A stretch of 57,748 bases of DNA. Source: Alphaproteobacteria bacterium (GTDB taxonomy: Bacteria > Pseudomonadota > Alphaproteobacteria > Reyranellales > Reyranellaceae). A program made the translations under genes and the position numbers. How positions within the stretch are numbered: the first letter of the stretch is position 1; each line of letters opens with the position of its first letter. Where the stretch lies: positions 1 to 57,748 of the forward strand of contig JAHCJT010000002.1 in assembly GCA_026126245.1 (NCBI GenBank), in the 5' to 3' direction. Positions 36,086 through 45,487 of the stretch are shown piece after piece. The notes under the pieces were generated by a model. The model saw only the letters and a list, made by a program, of their open reading frames with translations. It did not search any database and was not told where the DNA came from.

Positions 36086-37237
36086 CTAGATGTCCAGCGC
36101 CGGCACGTCGATCCAGCGGCGCTCCTGCCAGCTCTGCATCGCCAGTTCGGCGAGCTGCACGCCTTTGGCGCCCTCGACCAGCGTCCACTTGAATGGCGCG
36201 TCCTCGCAGACGTGGCGGATGAACATCTCCCACTCCGCCTTGAAGCCGTTGTCGAAGGCGACATTGTCCGGCACTTCCTGCCAGCCGGCAAAGAAGTCGA
36301 TGCTCTGCCGGACGTCGGGGTTCCACACCGGACGTGGCGTGTTGACCCGCGCCTGCGTGCGGCAGCTCTGCAGGCCGGCCACGGCCGATCCCAGCGTGCC
36401 GTCGACATGGAACGTCACCAGATCATCGCGCCGGACGCGGGTGCACCAGGAACTGTTGATGTGGCAGACGACGCCACCCTCGAGCTGGAATGTCGCGTAG
36501 CAGGCATCGTCGGTATCGGCGCCGTAGCGTCGGCCATTTTCGTCCCACCGGCCGGGGATGTGCGTGGCGCCCAGGCAGCTCACCGATTTCACCGCGCCGA
36601 ACAGGTTGTCCATCACGTAGCGCCAGTGGCAGACCATGTCGAGAATGATGCCGCCGCCCTCGGCCTTCTTGTAGTTCCACGACGGCCGCTGCGCCGCCTG
36701 CCAGTCGCCTTCGAACACCCAGTAGCCGAACTCGCCGCGCACCGACAGCAAACGGCCGAAGAAGCCCGAGTCGCGCAGCATTTTCAGCTTCAGCAGGCCG
36801 GGCAGGAACAGCTTGTCCTGCACCACGCCGTGCTTTATGCCGGCCGCCTTTGCCTTCTTGGCAACCGCCAGGGCGTGGTGCAACGTGTCGGCCACCGGCT
36901 TCTCGCAATAGATGTGCTTGCCGGCGTCGATCGCCTGCCCGAGCAGCCCGGCGCGCATCTGGGTGGTGGCGGCATCGAAGAACACCTCGTCGCCCGGATC
37001 GGCCAGCGCCGCTTCCAGGTCTGTCGTCCAGCGCGCCACTCCGTGCGTCTTCGCCAGCTGCTCCACCTTGGCGGCGTTGCGACCGACCAGGATCGGATCG
37101 GGCATCACGCGATCGCCGTCGGCAAGCATCACGCCACCCTGGTCGCGGATGGCCACGATCGAGCGCACAAGATGCTGGTTGGTGCCCATCCGGCCGGTGA
37201 CGCCGTTCATGATGATGCCCAGCCGACGGGTCGCCAT
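36086..37237 (-). CDS. Gfo/Idh/MocA family oxidoreductase (module A)
   Basis: This 383-aa NAD(P)-dependent enzyme has a Rossmann motif NGVTGRMGTNQH (11-22) and the EKP motif at 112-114 in YCEKPVADT. The region EGGGIILDMVCHWRYVMDN has the conserved D and H of the active site. The family oxidises or reduces sugars, inositols and their keto forms. The ATG at 37237 gives the conserved start and is 35 bp after the DHDPS-like gene. It lies mid-way in module A. Confidence 0.92.
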   Translation of the reverse strand: MATRRLGIIMNGVTGRMGTNQHLVRSIVAIRDQGGVMLADGDRVMPDPILVGRNAAKVEQLAKTHGVARWTTDLEAALADPGDEVFFDAATTQMRAGLLGQAIDAGKHIYCEKPVADTLHHALAVAKKAKAAGIKHGVVQDKLFLPGLLKLKMLRDSGFFGRLLSVRGEFGYWVFEGDWQAAQRPSWNYKKAEGGGIILDMVCHWRYVMDNLFGAVKSVSCLGATHIPGRWDENGRRYGADTDDACYATFQLEGGVVCHINSSWCTRVRRDDLVTFHVDGTLGSAVAGLQSCRTQARVNTPRPVWNPDVRQSIDFFAGWQEVPDNVAFDNGFKAEWEMFIRHVCEDAPFKWTLVEGAKGVQLAELAMQSWQERRWIDVPALDI

Positions 37238-37272
37238 GTGCGGTTCCTCGATGTTGCTGTCGCTGCCGATGC

Positions 37273-38346
37273 CTAGGCGCGCCACCGCTCGAGATTGGCG
37301 GCGACGAACGCATCGTCGGTCAATTCGGGATAAGTGGCATTGAGGCGGTCGATTTCCGCCGACTGGCCGGGACTGAGCACTTCATCCGGGTCGAGGCAGT
37401 GCGTGGTCCGCATCAACCCCTGCCGCCGTAGCACCTCATGGCAGCCGGGAATGCAGCCGCGGAAGTCGTTGACGACGTCGAAAATCACGGCGTTGCAGTC
37501 GGTGACTTTCGAGTCGAGCGCCAGCATCTCCAGCGGCACCGCGCCACCCTCGACCGTCGCATGGACGCGGTCCAGCAGCTCGACGGCCGCCTTGGTCCAG
37601 ACACTCCAGTGGCCCAGCAGCCCGCCGCGAAAGCGCAGCGTCACGTCACGATTGCCGACCCGCACGCCGAGCGGCGTCAGCAGGTCGGCGACGATGTGAT
37701 CATCGTTGCCGGTGTAGAGCGTGATCCGTTCCTCGGCTCCCGCCGCGGCGACGCCGAACGCCACGTCCAGCGTCTTGTAGCGGTTGAACGGCGCCACCTT
37801 GATGGCGACAACGTTGTCGATGGCGGCAAACCGGGTCCAGAACCCGCGGGACAGCGGGATGCCGCCGACTGCGGTCTGCAGGTAAAAGCCGACCAGCGGC
37901 ATCTCGCGCGCCACGGTGGCGCAGTGCTCCACCAGCTCGTCCTCGCCGGCGCCCTTGAGTGCGCCCAGTCCCAGCAGGACGGCGTGATAGCCCAGTTCGC
38001 GCGCGATGCGGGCCTCCTCGACCGCCTGCTCGGTACGGCCGATCACGCCGGCGATCATGACCAGCGGCCGGTCGGTCCACTCGTCAGCCGTACGCCGCGC
38101 CAGCTCCAGCACCGGTCGATAGAGACCGACGTCGCGGATCTGGAACTGCGTGGCGTGCACGCCGACCGCCAGGCCGCCCGAGCCGGCATCCAGGTAGTAG
38201 CGCGACAGGGCGCGCTGCGACTCGCGGTCGAAGCGACGCTCGGCGTCCAGCGCCAGTGGGTGCGCCGGCAGCACGGCGCCGCGACGCAACACCGCCAGAG
38301 CCGGTGCCGGAATATCTGACCAGTGCAGCCCGCCTTTGGCCGCCAT
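37273..38346 (-). CDS. Dihydrodipicolinate synthase-family aldolase (module A)
   Basis: This 357-aa protein has a DHDPS/N-acetylneuraminate lyase-like TIM barrel. Y155 (VGFYLQ) and K183 (VVAIKVAPF) are 28 residues apart, the same spacing as the catalytic Tyr and Schiff-base Lys of DHDPS. The family cleaves or forms C-C bonds of 2-keto acids by a lysine Schiff base. The ATG at 38346 has a GGAG 6 bp upstream. A 16-bp palindrome (38362-38377) lies right upstream, so this first gene of module A is likely under TetR control. Confidence 0.88.
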   Translation of the reverse strand: MAAKGGLHWSDIPAPALAVLRRGAVLPAHPLALDAERRFDRESQRALSRYYLDAGSGGLAVGVHATQFQIRDVGLYRPVLELARRTADEWTDRPLVMIAGVIGRTEQAVEEARIARELGYHAVLLGLGALKGAGEDELVEHCATVAREMPLVGFYLQTAVGGIPLSRGFWTRFAAIDNVVAIKVAPFNRYKTLDVAFGVAAAGAEERITLYTGNDDHIVADLLTPLGVRVGNRDVTLRFRGGLLGHWSVWTKAAVELLDRVHATVEGGAVPLEMLALDSKVTDCNAVIFDVVNDFRGCIPGCHEVLRRQGLMRTTHCLDPDEVLSPGQSAEIDRLNATYPELTDDAFVAANLERWRA

Positions 38347-38361
38347 TCCGTTCTCCGACAA

Positions 38362-38377
38362 GTAACCAACCGGTTAC
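38362..38377. promoter_or_regulatory. Candidate TetR operator, copy 1 (GTAACC-N4-GGTTAC)
   Basis: A perfect 6-bp dyad with a 4-bp centre lies 15 bp upstream of the DHDPS-like gene and 49 bp downstream of the tetR stop. The same arrangement occurs at 44365-44380. Dyads of this type are usual TetR-family targets. The site separates the two tandem operons A and B and would let module A have its own repressible promoter. Confidence 0.6.
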
Positions 38378-38426
38378 AAACGTGACGTATCGCCCCCGGC
38401 GCTGTCAACGGCACGCCCGTGCCGCC

Positions 38427-39098
38427 TCACGCCCGCAGATAGCCCATGATGACCTCGACGACATGCCGCTCGCGCGCCGCCAGGGCCGGCGCCGCCAGCA
38501 GGTCGCGGCCGAAAATGGTCGACAGCGTGTGGATGTTGGAGAAATAGAAATAGCAGACGCCGGCAATCGACAGGTAGAGCTGAAGCGGATCGACACCGCC
38601 GCGGAAAAGGCCGGCGGCGCGACCGCGGCGCAGCACGCGGCCCAGTGCCGCGATCAGCGGGCTGTTGATGGCCTGGACCCGCCGCGAGCGGCGGATGTGG
38701 CGGGCACGGTGCAGGTTCTCGCTGTTGAGCAGCGCAATGAAATGCGGATTGCCGACAAAGTAGCGGAACGTGAAGCGCACCAGCCGGCGCATGGCCTGTG
38801 CTGGCGGAAGGTCATCCAGATGCAGGGCCTCCTCCTGGGCGCGGATGTGGGCGTAGGTATGCTCCATGACCGCCAGAAACAGGCCCTCCTTGTTGCCGAA
38901 GTAGTGATAGAGCATGCGCTTGTTGGCGCCGGCGCGTTGCGCAATGGCATCGACCCGGGCACCACCCAGCCCGCGCAGCGAGAACTCCTCCGTCGCCGCG
39001 TCGAGGATGCGTGCGCGCGTGCGCTCGGGATCGCGCAGCCGGCCGTTGCCCGGTTCGGCGGCGACCTTGCGCTTGCGGTTGGGACGGCGGCTCGTCAT
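38427..39098 (-). CDS. TetR-family transcriptional regulator
   Basis: This 223-aa protein has an N-terminal HTH (about residues 24-75): RARILDAATEEFSLRGL and VDAIAQRAGANKRMLYHYFGNKEGLF. The C-terminal half resembles the TetR_C group with FRYFVGNPHFIALLNSENL. It is the last gene of module B, overlapping the GNAT gene (ATGA). Two near-identical palindromes, one at each operon front, are its probable binding sites, making it the local and self-regulating repressor. The effector is unknown but is likely the substrate or an intermediate. Confidence 0.88.
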   Translation of the reverse strand: MTSRRPNRKRKVAAEPGNGRLRDPERTRARILDAATEEFSLRGLGGARVDAIAQRAGANKRMLYHYFGNKEGLFLAVMEHTYAHIRAQEEALHLDDLPPAQAMRRLVRFTFRYFVGNPHFIALLNSENLHRARHIRRSRRVQAINSPLIAALGRVLRRGRAAGLFRGGVDPLQLYLSIAGVCYFYFSNIHTLSTIFGRDLLAAPALAARERHVVEVIMGYLRA

Positions 39099-39958
39099 GC
39101 CAGCTCGGCGCCGGCCAGCGCAAAGATGTGATCCTCGCGTTCCAGTCCGGCGAGGTCGCCGCGCAACATGCGGATGAAATACCGCGGCGCCGTGGCGCCG
39201 GAATCGTGAAGCCAACGCGCGATTTCCCGATGGCTGTCGGGCGCATCCATCAGGAAAGGTCCGGACGCTACGCTCATGGCGCGGCTGGCCAGCGCCAGGG
39301 CCACGGCCTCGTTGTCCGCGACCACAGGGCCCAGCGATGTCGCGCTGCGGCCGTCGCGGCCCACGACAAAGCCGACGACGTCGCCATCCCGTTGGGCAAC
39401 CCACGCGAGGTCCGGCCGACGCTGGCGCAGATGCGCCAGGATATAGCCACGCGCCAACGCGCTGCGCGTCGTATCGAAGGCCGCCACGCGATCGTCGTCA
39501 GCGGCGGTCATCGGTCTGAGCTCTATGCCGTCGGGCGGCGCGACGACCGGGCCCGGGCGTTCGATGTGCCAGCGGGAGATGCGATAGAGGTCGCGGAATC
39601 CCAGCGGCAGGTAGACCGGTCGCCCCAGTTCGGTGGCATCCAGCCCGGCGGCAGCGCCAGCCGATTCAACGTACGCCAGGCAGTGTTTCAGCAAGCCAGT
39701 GCCCAGCCCCTGCCGGCGACGCGCAGCGGTCACCAGTACCATGCTCAGCCAGAACAGGCGGCGGCCCAGCGGCAACGCCAGTGCGCTGGCGACCCAGCGT
39801 CCACCCGGCTCGACCACGCCGATCGCGTGGCCGCTTTCCAGCATGAAGCGCCAGTCGGCGACGGTCTGGTTCCAGCCGGCTTCGATCGACAGCGGCCAGA
39901 CGGCCTCGGCGTCTTGCGGATGCAATGCACGCTCAAGCAGACCGTCAGTAGCGGCCAT
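39095..39958 (-). CDS. GNAT family N-acetyltransferase (two-domain)
   Basis: This 287-aa protein has an N-terminal GNAT fold (about residues 10-125) with the acetyl-CoA loop [18 protein letters not shown] second domain (about 145-280) resembles the Acetyltransf_18 half often joined to it. The substrate is unknown. It overlaps both neighbours in module B, so it is translated with the epimerase-like and TetR genes. Acetylation of a pathway sugar or amine is possible but speculative. Confidence 0.83.
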   Translation of the reverse strand: MAATDGLLERALHPQDAEAVWPLSIEAGWNQTVADWRFMLESGHAIGVVEPGGRWVASALALPLGRRLFWLSMVLVTAARRRQGLGTGLLKHCLAYVESAGAAAGLDATELGRPVYLPLGFRDLYRISRWHIERPGPVVAPPDGIELRPMTAADDDRVAAFDTTRSALARGYILAHLRQRRPDLAWVAQRDGDVVGFVVGRDGRSATSLGPVVADNEAVALALASRAMSVASGPFLMDAPDSHREIARWLHDSGATAPRYFIRMLRGDLAGLEREDHIFALAGAELA

Positions 39959-40982
39959 CGCGCACCTCGTAGTGCGTCGGCTTGCCCAGCGTCGGCATGG
40001 CACGCGTCAGCCAGTCGGCGGTCCAGTCGATCATCGTCGACAACGGTACGCGCGGTGCGCCGAATTCGACGCGCATACGCGACGCATTGTTGAGCCAGCC
40101 GGTCGCCGACTCGGAGCCGACGAGCACCGGCTTCTTGCCCATCAGCCGACCGAACTCGCCGGCCAGCCAGCGCACGCTGATCGTTTCGGCACCGGTGACA
40201 TTGATCGGACTCGTGGGCGTTGTGGTGCGCGCCAGAGCGCGCAGCGCCACAGCGTTGGCGTCGCCCTGCCAGATCACGTTGACATGGCCCATCGTGACGT
40301 CGATCTCCTCGCCGTCACGTACCTTGCTGGCCACGTCGTGCAACACGCCATATCGCATGTCGATGGCGTAGTTCAGCCGGATGAGGCGCCCCGGCGTACC
40401 GCGCATGGCCGAGAAGTATTCGAACATGCGCTCGCGGCCGACGCAGGAATTGGCGTAGTCGCCGGATGGCGGCACGGGCGGCACGTCCTCGGTGGCGCCG
40501 CCGCCAGCGACATCGACGAACGGATAGACGCAACCCGTGGAGAAGGCCACGATCCGCGACGTCGCAAAAATCTCGGCCACCCAGGCCGGGACCATGACGT
40601 TCATCGCCCAGGTCAGCGGTTCATTGCCCGAGGCGCCGAACTTGCGACCGGCCATGAAGATGATGTTTTGCGCCCGCGGCAGTTTGGCGAGTGCCGCGCG
40701 ATCGAGCAGGTCGCAGGTAATGGTTTCGATCCCGTGAGACTGCAGCAACTCGCGCAATCCCGGCTCCGAAAATCGGGCCACGCCGATGACACGCCGGTCT
40801 GGCGCCGAACGCCGCGCCAGTCGCGCCAGCGTCGGACCCATCTTACCGCCAACGCCCAGCACCATGATGTCGCCGGGCGTCGCCGCAAGCTCGGCCACGA
40901 GCGCCGGCGTCGGTTCGGTCATGAAGGTTTCCACGGCCTCGACATCCTCGAAGCGCGCGGGCAGATCGGCCTGTGTTGTCAT
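39945..40982 (-). CDS. NAD-dependent epimerase/dehydratase-like protein with altered catalytic motif
   Basis: This 345-aa extended-SDR protein has the Rossmann motif GVGGKMG (43-49) and a serine/threonine segment FSTGCVYPF near 150. The usual YxxxK motif reads Y176-A-N-S-C180, so the lysine is replaced by cysteine, and VGRERMFEY follows. Either a different residue serves as the base or the protein is not a classic epimerase. The ATG at 40982 overlaps the enolase-like stop. It belongs to module B. Confidence 0.85.
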   Translation of the reverse strand: MTTQADLPARFEDVEAVETFMTEPTPALVAELAATPGDIMVLGVGGKMGPTLARLARRSAPDRRVIGVARFSEPGLRELLQSHGIETITCDLLDRAALAKLPRAQNIIFMAGRKFGASGNEPLTWAMNVMVPAWVAEIFATSRIVAFSTGCVYPFVDVAGGGATEDVPPVPPSGDYANSCVGRERMFEYFSAMRGTPGRLIRLNYAIDMRYGVLHDVASKVRDGEEIDVTMGHVNVIWQGDANAVALRALARTTTPTSPINVTGAETISVRWLAGEFGRLMGKKPVLVGSESATGWLNNASRMRVEFGAPRVPLSTMIDWTADWLTRAMPTLGKPTHYEVRDGRY

Positions 40983-42454
40983 GGTTTGCCTCCGGCATGA
41001 GCCGGCTCGATGCGCCCGGTAGGCGCGGTCGGCATCGGCCGCAAAGCGTCGAATGCCGTATCGCCGGCGACAGCGAAGCCGGGGCAGGCCAGCGATCCCA
41101 GCTGCAAGGTTCCCCGATCGATTCGCAACCGGGCCGGACCGCCGCTGCGCTCGTAGAGGTCGGGATGCGCGGCAGCGAACGAGGCCTGCTCGACCTCGGG
41201 CGCGAAAGACATGCCGTCGATGAAATGATGGCCATTGCGCTCGACATGGGTGAGCCCCAGCAGCGACACCAGCGCCAGGTCCTGCTGCACGCTGACGCCG
41301 GCCAGGGTGGTGAGGTCTTCCGCCGACATGAAGTACCTGGCGCTTCCGGCCGCGGCATTGAGCCTGGCGACGCGCGCGGCGTTGAGGATCGACTTGTAGA
41401 AGCCCTTGCAGTTCTTGCTCGAGACGCCGGCATAGCCCAGCGCCAGTGCGGCCGGGAAGGTACCCAGCTCGCCATCCGATTCGTCGATGATCAGCGGCTT
41501 GCGCCGGGCCAGCGACTCGACCGGCTTGGCCAGGGCGACAGCGCGCTTGATCGGCTGTTCGATGAACAGGATCGAACCGACGAGCCGCGCCAGCGCCGGT
41601 GTTTCCTCCATGCGCCGCCACAGCTCGGCAATGCCTTCGACATCGTCGTATTGCTCGTTGCCGTCCAGAGTTGCGCGGTAGTCGCCGGCATCGCGATCCA
41701 GAACCGCAGCGATCCGCGACAGGCGATCGAGGTCGGCGCGCACGTCGCCGCCGACCTTGAGCTTGTAATAGCGCCCGCGATAGTGGCGCACCACCTCCTC
41801 CAGCGTCTCGGGCAGGCCGTCGTTGACGCGCTCGTCCGGCTTCTGGTCGGCAGCCACGATCGGGTCGACCAGACCGACGGTGTGGCGCACGTCGATGGTC
41901 GCGCCCGGTCTCAGGCCGGCGAGGAAGGCGGCAAGATCGAAGCCCGACAAATCCGGCGTCAATCCGGTGACGGCGATCCCCGGCAGGTTGTGCCGGACCA
42001 TGTCGGCGAAGGATCGGCCGTGGAGGTGACCCAGCGCGTCGAGGATGGCGCGGTCGAGCAGCGCCGGACCGTAGGATGCCACCAGCGGCACAAGGTCCAG
42101 CGCCGCGCCGCGCGCCAGTTGATCGGTGTACGTATCGGCGTAGAGGCCGAACGCGGTGCTCCAGCCGCGGGCGCGATACAGCGAGATCGCAATGTCGAGC
42201 GCCTGACGGAGCTGGTCGAGGTTTTGCGCGTCGCTGTAGGCCAGGTTCTTGTCGAACCACTTGGCGCCGAGGCTTTCGGCAGCGACGCCGCTGGCGCTGC
42301 GGCCGTCGGGCAGCGCGATCGTGGCGCGGATCACCGCCTGCGTGGCGTGGGTCACCGTGATCACGCCGAAGCGGAACGGCAGGCGTAGCGTCACATCCCG
42401 TTCGTAACGCTCGACCGCCTCCAGTCGCAGCCTGGGCGCTTCGCTTGCGGTCAT
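40979..42454 (-). CDS. Enolase-superfamily protein (mandelate racemase/muconate lactonising type)
   Basis: This 491-aa protein is longer than the usual 370-400 aa of the family. It has KxK (K231, K233 in YYKLKVGG), metal ligands D264 (DGNEQYDD), E299 (FIEQP) and D324/E325 (IIDESDG), and SSKNCKG with K347 and K350. Such enzymes take a proton next to a carboxylate, for example acid-sugar dehydratases, so a sugar acid is a plausible substrate. Start at 42454 overlaps the upstream gene (ATGA). It lies in module B after the isomerase gene. Confidence 0.83.
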   Translation of the reverse strand: MTASEAPRLRLEAVERYERDVTLRLPFRFGVITVTHATQAVIRATIALPDGRSASGVAAESLGAKWFDKNLAYSDAQNLDQLRQALDIAISLYRARGWSTAFGLYADTYTDQLARGAALDLVPLVASYGPALLDRAILDALGHLHGRSFADMVRHNLPGIAVTGLTPDLSGFDLAAFLAGLRPGATIDVRHTVGLVDPIVAADQKPDERVNDGLPETLEEVVRHYRGRYYKLKVGGDVRADLDRLSRIAAVLDRDAGDYRATLDGNEQYDDVEGIAELWRRMEETPALARLVGSILFIEQPIKRAVALAKPVESLARRKPLIIDESDGELGTFPAALALGYAGVSSKNCKGFYKSILNAARVARLNAAAGSARYFMSAEDLTTLAGVSVQQDLALVSLLGLTHVERNGHHFIDGMSFAPEVEQASFAAAHPDLYERSGGPARLRIDRGTLQLGSLACPGFAVAGDTAFDALRPMPTAPTGRIEPAHAGGKP

Positions 42455-43281
42455 GCCAGTGTCTCCAGCAGGCCCTGCACATAGCCGATCGACCGTGCCG
42501 CGCAGGTCGGCCCGTCGGGATGATAGTCAAACGGCTCCATGGCAACCCAGGCGTCGTAGCCGCCGTCCTTCAGGGCCTGCAGCACCGGCGCAAACCTGTC
42601 CTCGCCCTGGCCGGGGCCGCGACGGTTACGGTCGTTGAGCTGGATATGCGCCACCAGGCCGGTGGGCAGCCAGCGACGCAGCGCGTCGGCCACCGGCTCC
42701 GGCTCCATCAGGCCAGCCGCCAGGGTATCGACCATGGTGCGCAGGGCCGGATTGCCGATGCGCTGTACGATCGCCGTCGAGTCAGCCAGCGTGTTGACGA
42801 AATCGGCCTGTGGCCGAGCCAGCGGCTCGATGCAGTAGACGACGCCGGCCTTGCGCGCATCGTCGGCGATCGTCGCCCATGCCGCTTCGCCCCGCGCCGC
42901 CGCAGCGACGGGATCGGGCTGGTCGCCGATCCGGCGCTGATCGGGCGAGCCGTGCACGAGGTACGCGCCGCCGACGTCGGCACAGACCTCGATCAGCCGG
43001 CGCAGGACGTCGACGGTCCGGGTCCAGACCGTCTTGTCGGCGCTGGTGATCGACAAGCCGGCCGGACTGACCAGCAGCCAGTGCAGGCCGCTCACCGCCA
43101 CGCCGGCGTCGCTCAACGCCCGCCGCCACGTGGCAAGCTGTGAGGCCGGCGCCTTCCAGATCTCCTCGGCCAACGTGAAGGGGGCGACTTCCAGGCCCGC
43201 ATAGCCCAGCCGCGCCGCCAGTTCGCACTGGCGCGCGAAGTCGAGTTCCCGAATCACTTCGTTGCACAGCGACAGCTTCAT
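42451..43281 (-). CDS. Sugar phosphate isomerase/epimerase family TIM barrel (module B)
   Basis: This 276-aa TIM barrel is of the xylose isomerase-like family. [35 protein letters not shown] is the typical start. Metal-ligand acids appear in [15 protein letters not shown] and [37 protein letters not shown] lies near the end. Together with the module A isomerase it gives two paralogues in one regulon, which suggests successive steps. It is 8 bp downstream of the Gfo/Idh/MocA gene. Confidence 0.88.
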   Translation of the reverse strand: MKLSLCNEVIRELDFARQCELAARLGYAGLEVAPFTLAEEIWKAPASQLATWRRALSDAGVAVSGLHWLLVSPAGLSITSADKTVWTRTVDVLRRLIEVCADVGGAYLVHGSPDQRRIGDQPDPVAAAARGEAAWATIADDARKAGVVYCIEPLARPQADFVNTLADSTAIVQRIGNPALRTMVDTLAAGLMEPEPVADALRRWLPTGLVAHIQLNDRNRRGPGQGEDRFAPVLQALKDGGYDAWVAMEPFDYHPDGPTCAARSIGYVQGLLETLA

Positions 43282-43289
43282 GGCGGCCC

Positions 43290-44342
43290 TCAGCTCATGA
43301 CCGGCACGGTCCGCCGCCCGTGCGCCGCCGCAAAAATGGCGTCGCAGACGGCGGCCATGGCCACGCCGCTGCGAGCATCGGCCTCCGGCTGACGGCGATT
43401 GACGACGGCGTCGACGAACGCCGAGAGTTCGGCCGCCACGCTCTCAGGCGGCGACATCGGCGCGAAGGACTCGATCCGCGGCGGCTCGCAGACCGGCGAC
43501 CACCAGCCCTCCGCCGTACGTTCCTGCCGGCATGGCCGCCACTCGAGGCGGTCGGTCATGAAATCGGCCATCACTTGCCCGGCTTCGCCGGTCACCGACA
43601 GGCGCTTTCGCGAAAAGCCGCCGGCCACGTAGGGGTCGGGATGCTCGCCCGCCACGATGCATGAGGCCTCGATGCGCGCAACTGGCCCGCCACGCCATGC
43701 CAACGTGATACAGGCGATATCCTCGACGCCGCGGCCCAGCCGCTCGACGACGGTCGCCGCCGCCTCGTCGGGCGGACGGCCGACCGCCCACAGCACCAGG
43801 TCGAGGACGTGAACCGCGTCATTCAGCACCACACCCGCGTCGCGGCGCGGCCGCTTGAGGCACATGAAGTCGGCGGCAATCCACACCGGATCGCCGACCT
43901 GACCGGCCGCCACGATATCGCGAAGCCGCCGCGCCGCAGGATGCGTGCGCAGCACGAAGCCGACCTGGACGATCCGCCCGGCGGCGTCGGCCGCCGTCGC
44001 GAGCCGCTTGGCGTCGGCCAGGTTCATTGTCATCGGCTTCTCGACCAGCAAGTCGCACCCCGCCGCCAGCGCCGGCAGTGCAATATCGAGATGCGTGTCG
44101 CTGGGCGTGACAATGTCGACCAGATCGACATCGCCGAGCGCCGCATGCCAGTCCTCGACGATGCGCGCCTGCGGCAGCAGGGCTTTCGCCTTCGCACGGG
44201 CATCCGGCTCGGGATCAGCGATCGTGAGAGAGCCGCCGTAGCCGAGATCCGCCCAGGCACGCGCATGCACGGCGCCGAATGCGCCGAAGCCGGCCAGCAG
44301 CACGCGCAGTCCCTTCGCATCGGGCTTGACGACAGCGGCCAT
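43290..44342 (-). CDS. Gfo/Idh/MocA family oxidoreductase (module B)
   Basis: This 350-aa NAD(P)-dependent enzyme has GFGAFG (18-23) and EKP at 101-103. DAGVVLNDAVHVLDLVLWAVG carries the conserved D and H. It is the first gene of module B. The ATG at 44342 lies 22 bp from the palindrome at 44365-44380; I see no clear Shine-Dalgarno sequence there, so a weak or leader-poor start is possible. It likely oxidises a sugar or inositol in the same route as its module A paralogue. Confidence 0.9.
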   Translation of the reverse strand: MAAVVKPDAKGLRVLLAGFGAFGAVHARAWADLGYGGSLTIADPEPDARAKAKALLPQARIVEDWHAALGDVDLVDIVTPSDTHLDIALPALAAGCDLLVEKPMTMNLADAKRLATAADAAGRIVQVGFVLRTHPAARRLRDIVAAGQVGDPVWIAADFMCLKRPRRDAGVVLNDAVHVLDLVLWAVGRPPDEAAATVVERLGRGVEDIACITLAWRGGPVARIEASCIVAGEHPDPYVAGGFSRKRLSVTGEAGQVMADFMTDRLEWRPCRQERTAEGWWSPVCEPPRIESFAPMSPPESVAAELSAFVDAVVNRRQPEADARSGVAMAAVCDAIFAAAHGRRTVPVMS

Positions 44343-44364
44343 GGGCAGACAGTCTACCTGATAA

Positions 44365-44380
44365 GTAACCAGTTCGTTAC
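44365..44380. promoter_or_regulatory. Candidate TetR operator, copy 2 (GTAACC-N4-CGTTAC)
   Basis: The same dyad as at 38362-38377, with one arm base changed. It sits between the divergent module B and tct-type operons, 22 bp from the first gene of one and 30 bp from the other. One bound repressor would cover both promoters. Shared spacing and arm sequence at two separate operon fronts make chance unlikely. Confidence 0.65.
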
Positions 44381-44410
44381 TTCGCACTCTAGGCCAAAGG
44401 GAGGTGGGGA

Positions 44411-45421
44411 ATGAAGCGCATTATCGCAGCGATCGCGGCGCTCGCGGTCGGCCTGGTGTCGAGCGCCGCCGGCGCGCAGGACTACCCGTGGAAGCCGGAC
44501 CGTCCGGTCACCATCATCGTGCCGTGGGCGGCCGGTGGTTCGACCGACCAGATGGCGCGGATCGTCGCGGTCGAACTGGAGAAGGCGCTGGGCCAGAAAT
44601 TCGTGGTCGTCAACCAGCCCGGTGCCTCGGGTTCGGTCGGGACCAAGGGCGCGCTCGATGCCACCAAGGACGGCTACACCTGGGCGGCTGGCGCCGCCGC
44701 CGACGTCGGCACCTACAAGGTGCTCGGCCTTCTCGATACGCAGCTGAAGGACTGGCATCTGTTCTTCGCCGTCGCCAACCTCACGGCGGTCGCCGCCCAT
44801 CCCGGCGCGCCGTTCAAGGATTTCGGACAGTTCCTCGAGGTGCTGAAGACCAAAGGTGACAGCATCCCGGTGGCGACGGCAGGCCTCTCGTCCGCCGGTC
44901 ACAACTTCATGGAGTCGGTGAAGGCCAACGCGCCGATCAAGTACAAGCACGTCACCTACAATGGCGGCGCGCCGGCGGTCACGGCAACAGTCGCGGGCGA
45001 GACCATGGCCGTCGCCCAGCTCCTGGTCGAGATGTCCGAGCACATCAAGGCCAAGAGGCTGGTGCCGCTGGCCATCCTGTCGGAGAAGCCGGTCATGCTG
45101 GAGGGCTTCGGCGAGTTGCAGCCGACGGCGAAGTGGCTGCCCAAGATGCCAGCACCGATCAATTACTTCGGTATCTGGGTGCCCAAGGGCGCGCCAGATG
45201 CGGTGGTCAAGACGATGGAAGCCGTCTGGAAGGACAAGATCGCCAAGTCCGAGGCGTTGAACAAGTACGCCGCGTCGCGCAGCGCGCTGTTCTCGCCACT
45301 GTACGGCGCCGATGCCGAGCACGAGGCGTTCAAGATGGTGCGGCAGACCGCGTGGCTGTACTTCGACGCCGGCAAGGCCAAGCTGTCGCCCGACACCCTG
45401 GGCATCCAGCGCCTGCAGTGA
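44411..45421 (+). CDS. Tripartite tricarboxylate transporter binding protein (TctC/Bug-like)
   Basis: This 336-aa periplasmic protein has the signal peptide MKRIIAAIAALAVGLVSSAAGAQ. The Bug-family features PDRPVTIIVPWAAGGSTDQMAR and VVNQPGASGSVGTKGALDATKDGYT are present. The ATG has GGGAGG upstream. It is the first gene of a binding protein-small permease-large permease operon, divergent from module B and next to the shared palindrome. Bug proteins bind carboxylates, so the regulon substrate may be a sugar acid. Confidence 0.93.
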   Translation: MKRIIAAIAALAVGLVSSAAGAQDYPWKPDRPVTIIVPWAAGGSTDQMARIVAVELEKALGQKFVVVNQPGASGSVGTKGALDATKDGYTWAAGAAADVGTYKVLGLLDTQLKDWHLFFAVANLTAVAAHPGAPFKDFGQFLEVLKTKGDSIPVATAGLSSAGHNFMESVKANAPIKYKHVTYNGGAPAVTATVAGETMAVAQLLVEMSEHIKAKRLVPLAILSEKPVMLEGFGELQPTAKWLPKMPAPINYFGIWVPKGAPDAVVKTMEAVWKDKIAKSEALNKYAASRSALFSPLYGADAEHEAFKMVRQTAWLYFDAGKAKLSPDTLGIQRLQ

Positions 45422-45487
45422 GAGCGGACGCGGCCGGACCGGACTCCGGCCGCGCCCTTCCCGATTGACGACGGAGCCGACTGGCGC

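Noticed and set aside
40983..42545. Minus-strand frame extending the epimerase-like protein upstream through the enolase-like gene
   Set aside because: The upstream part is out of frame with, and fully inside, the enolase-superfamily gene. The ATG at 40982 overlapping the TGA gives the family-like start.
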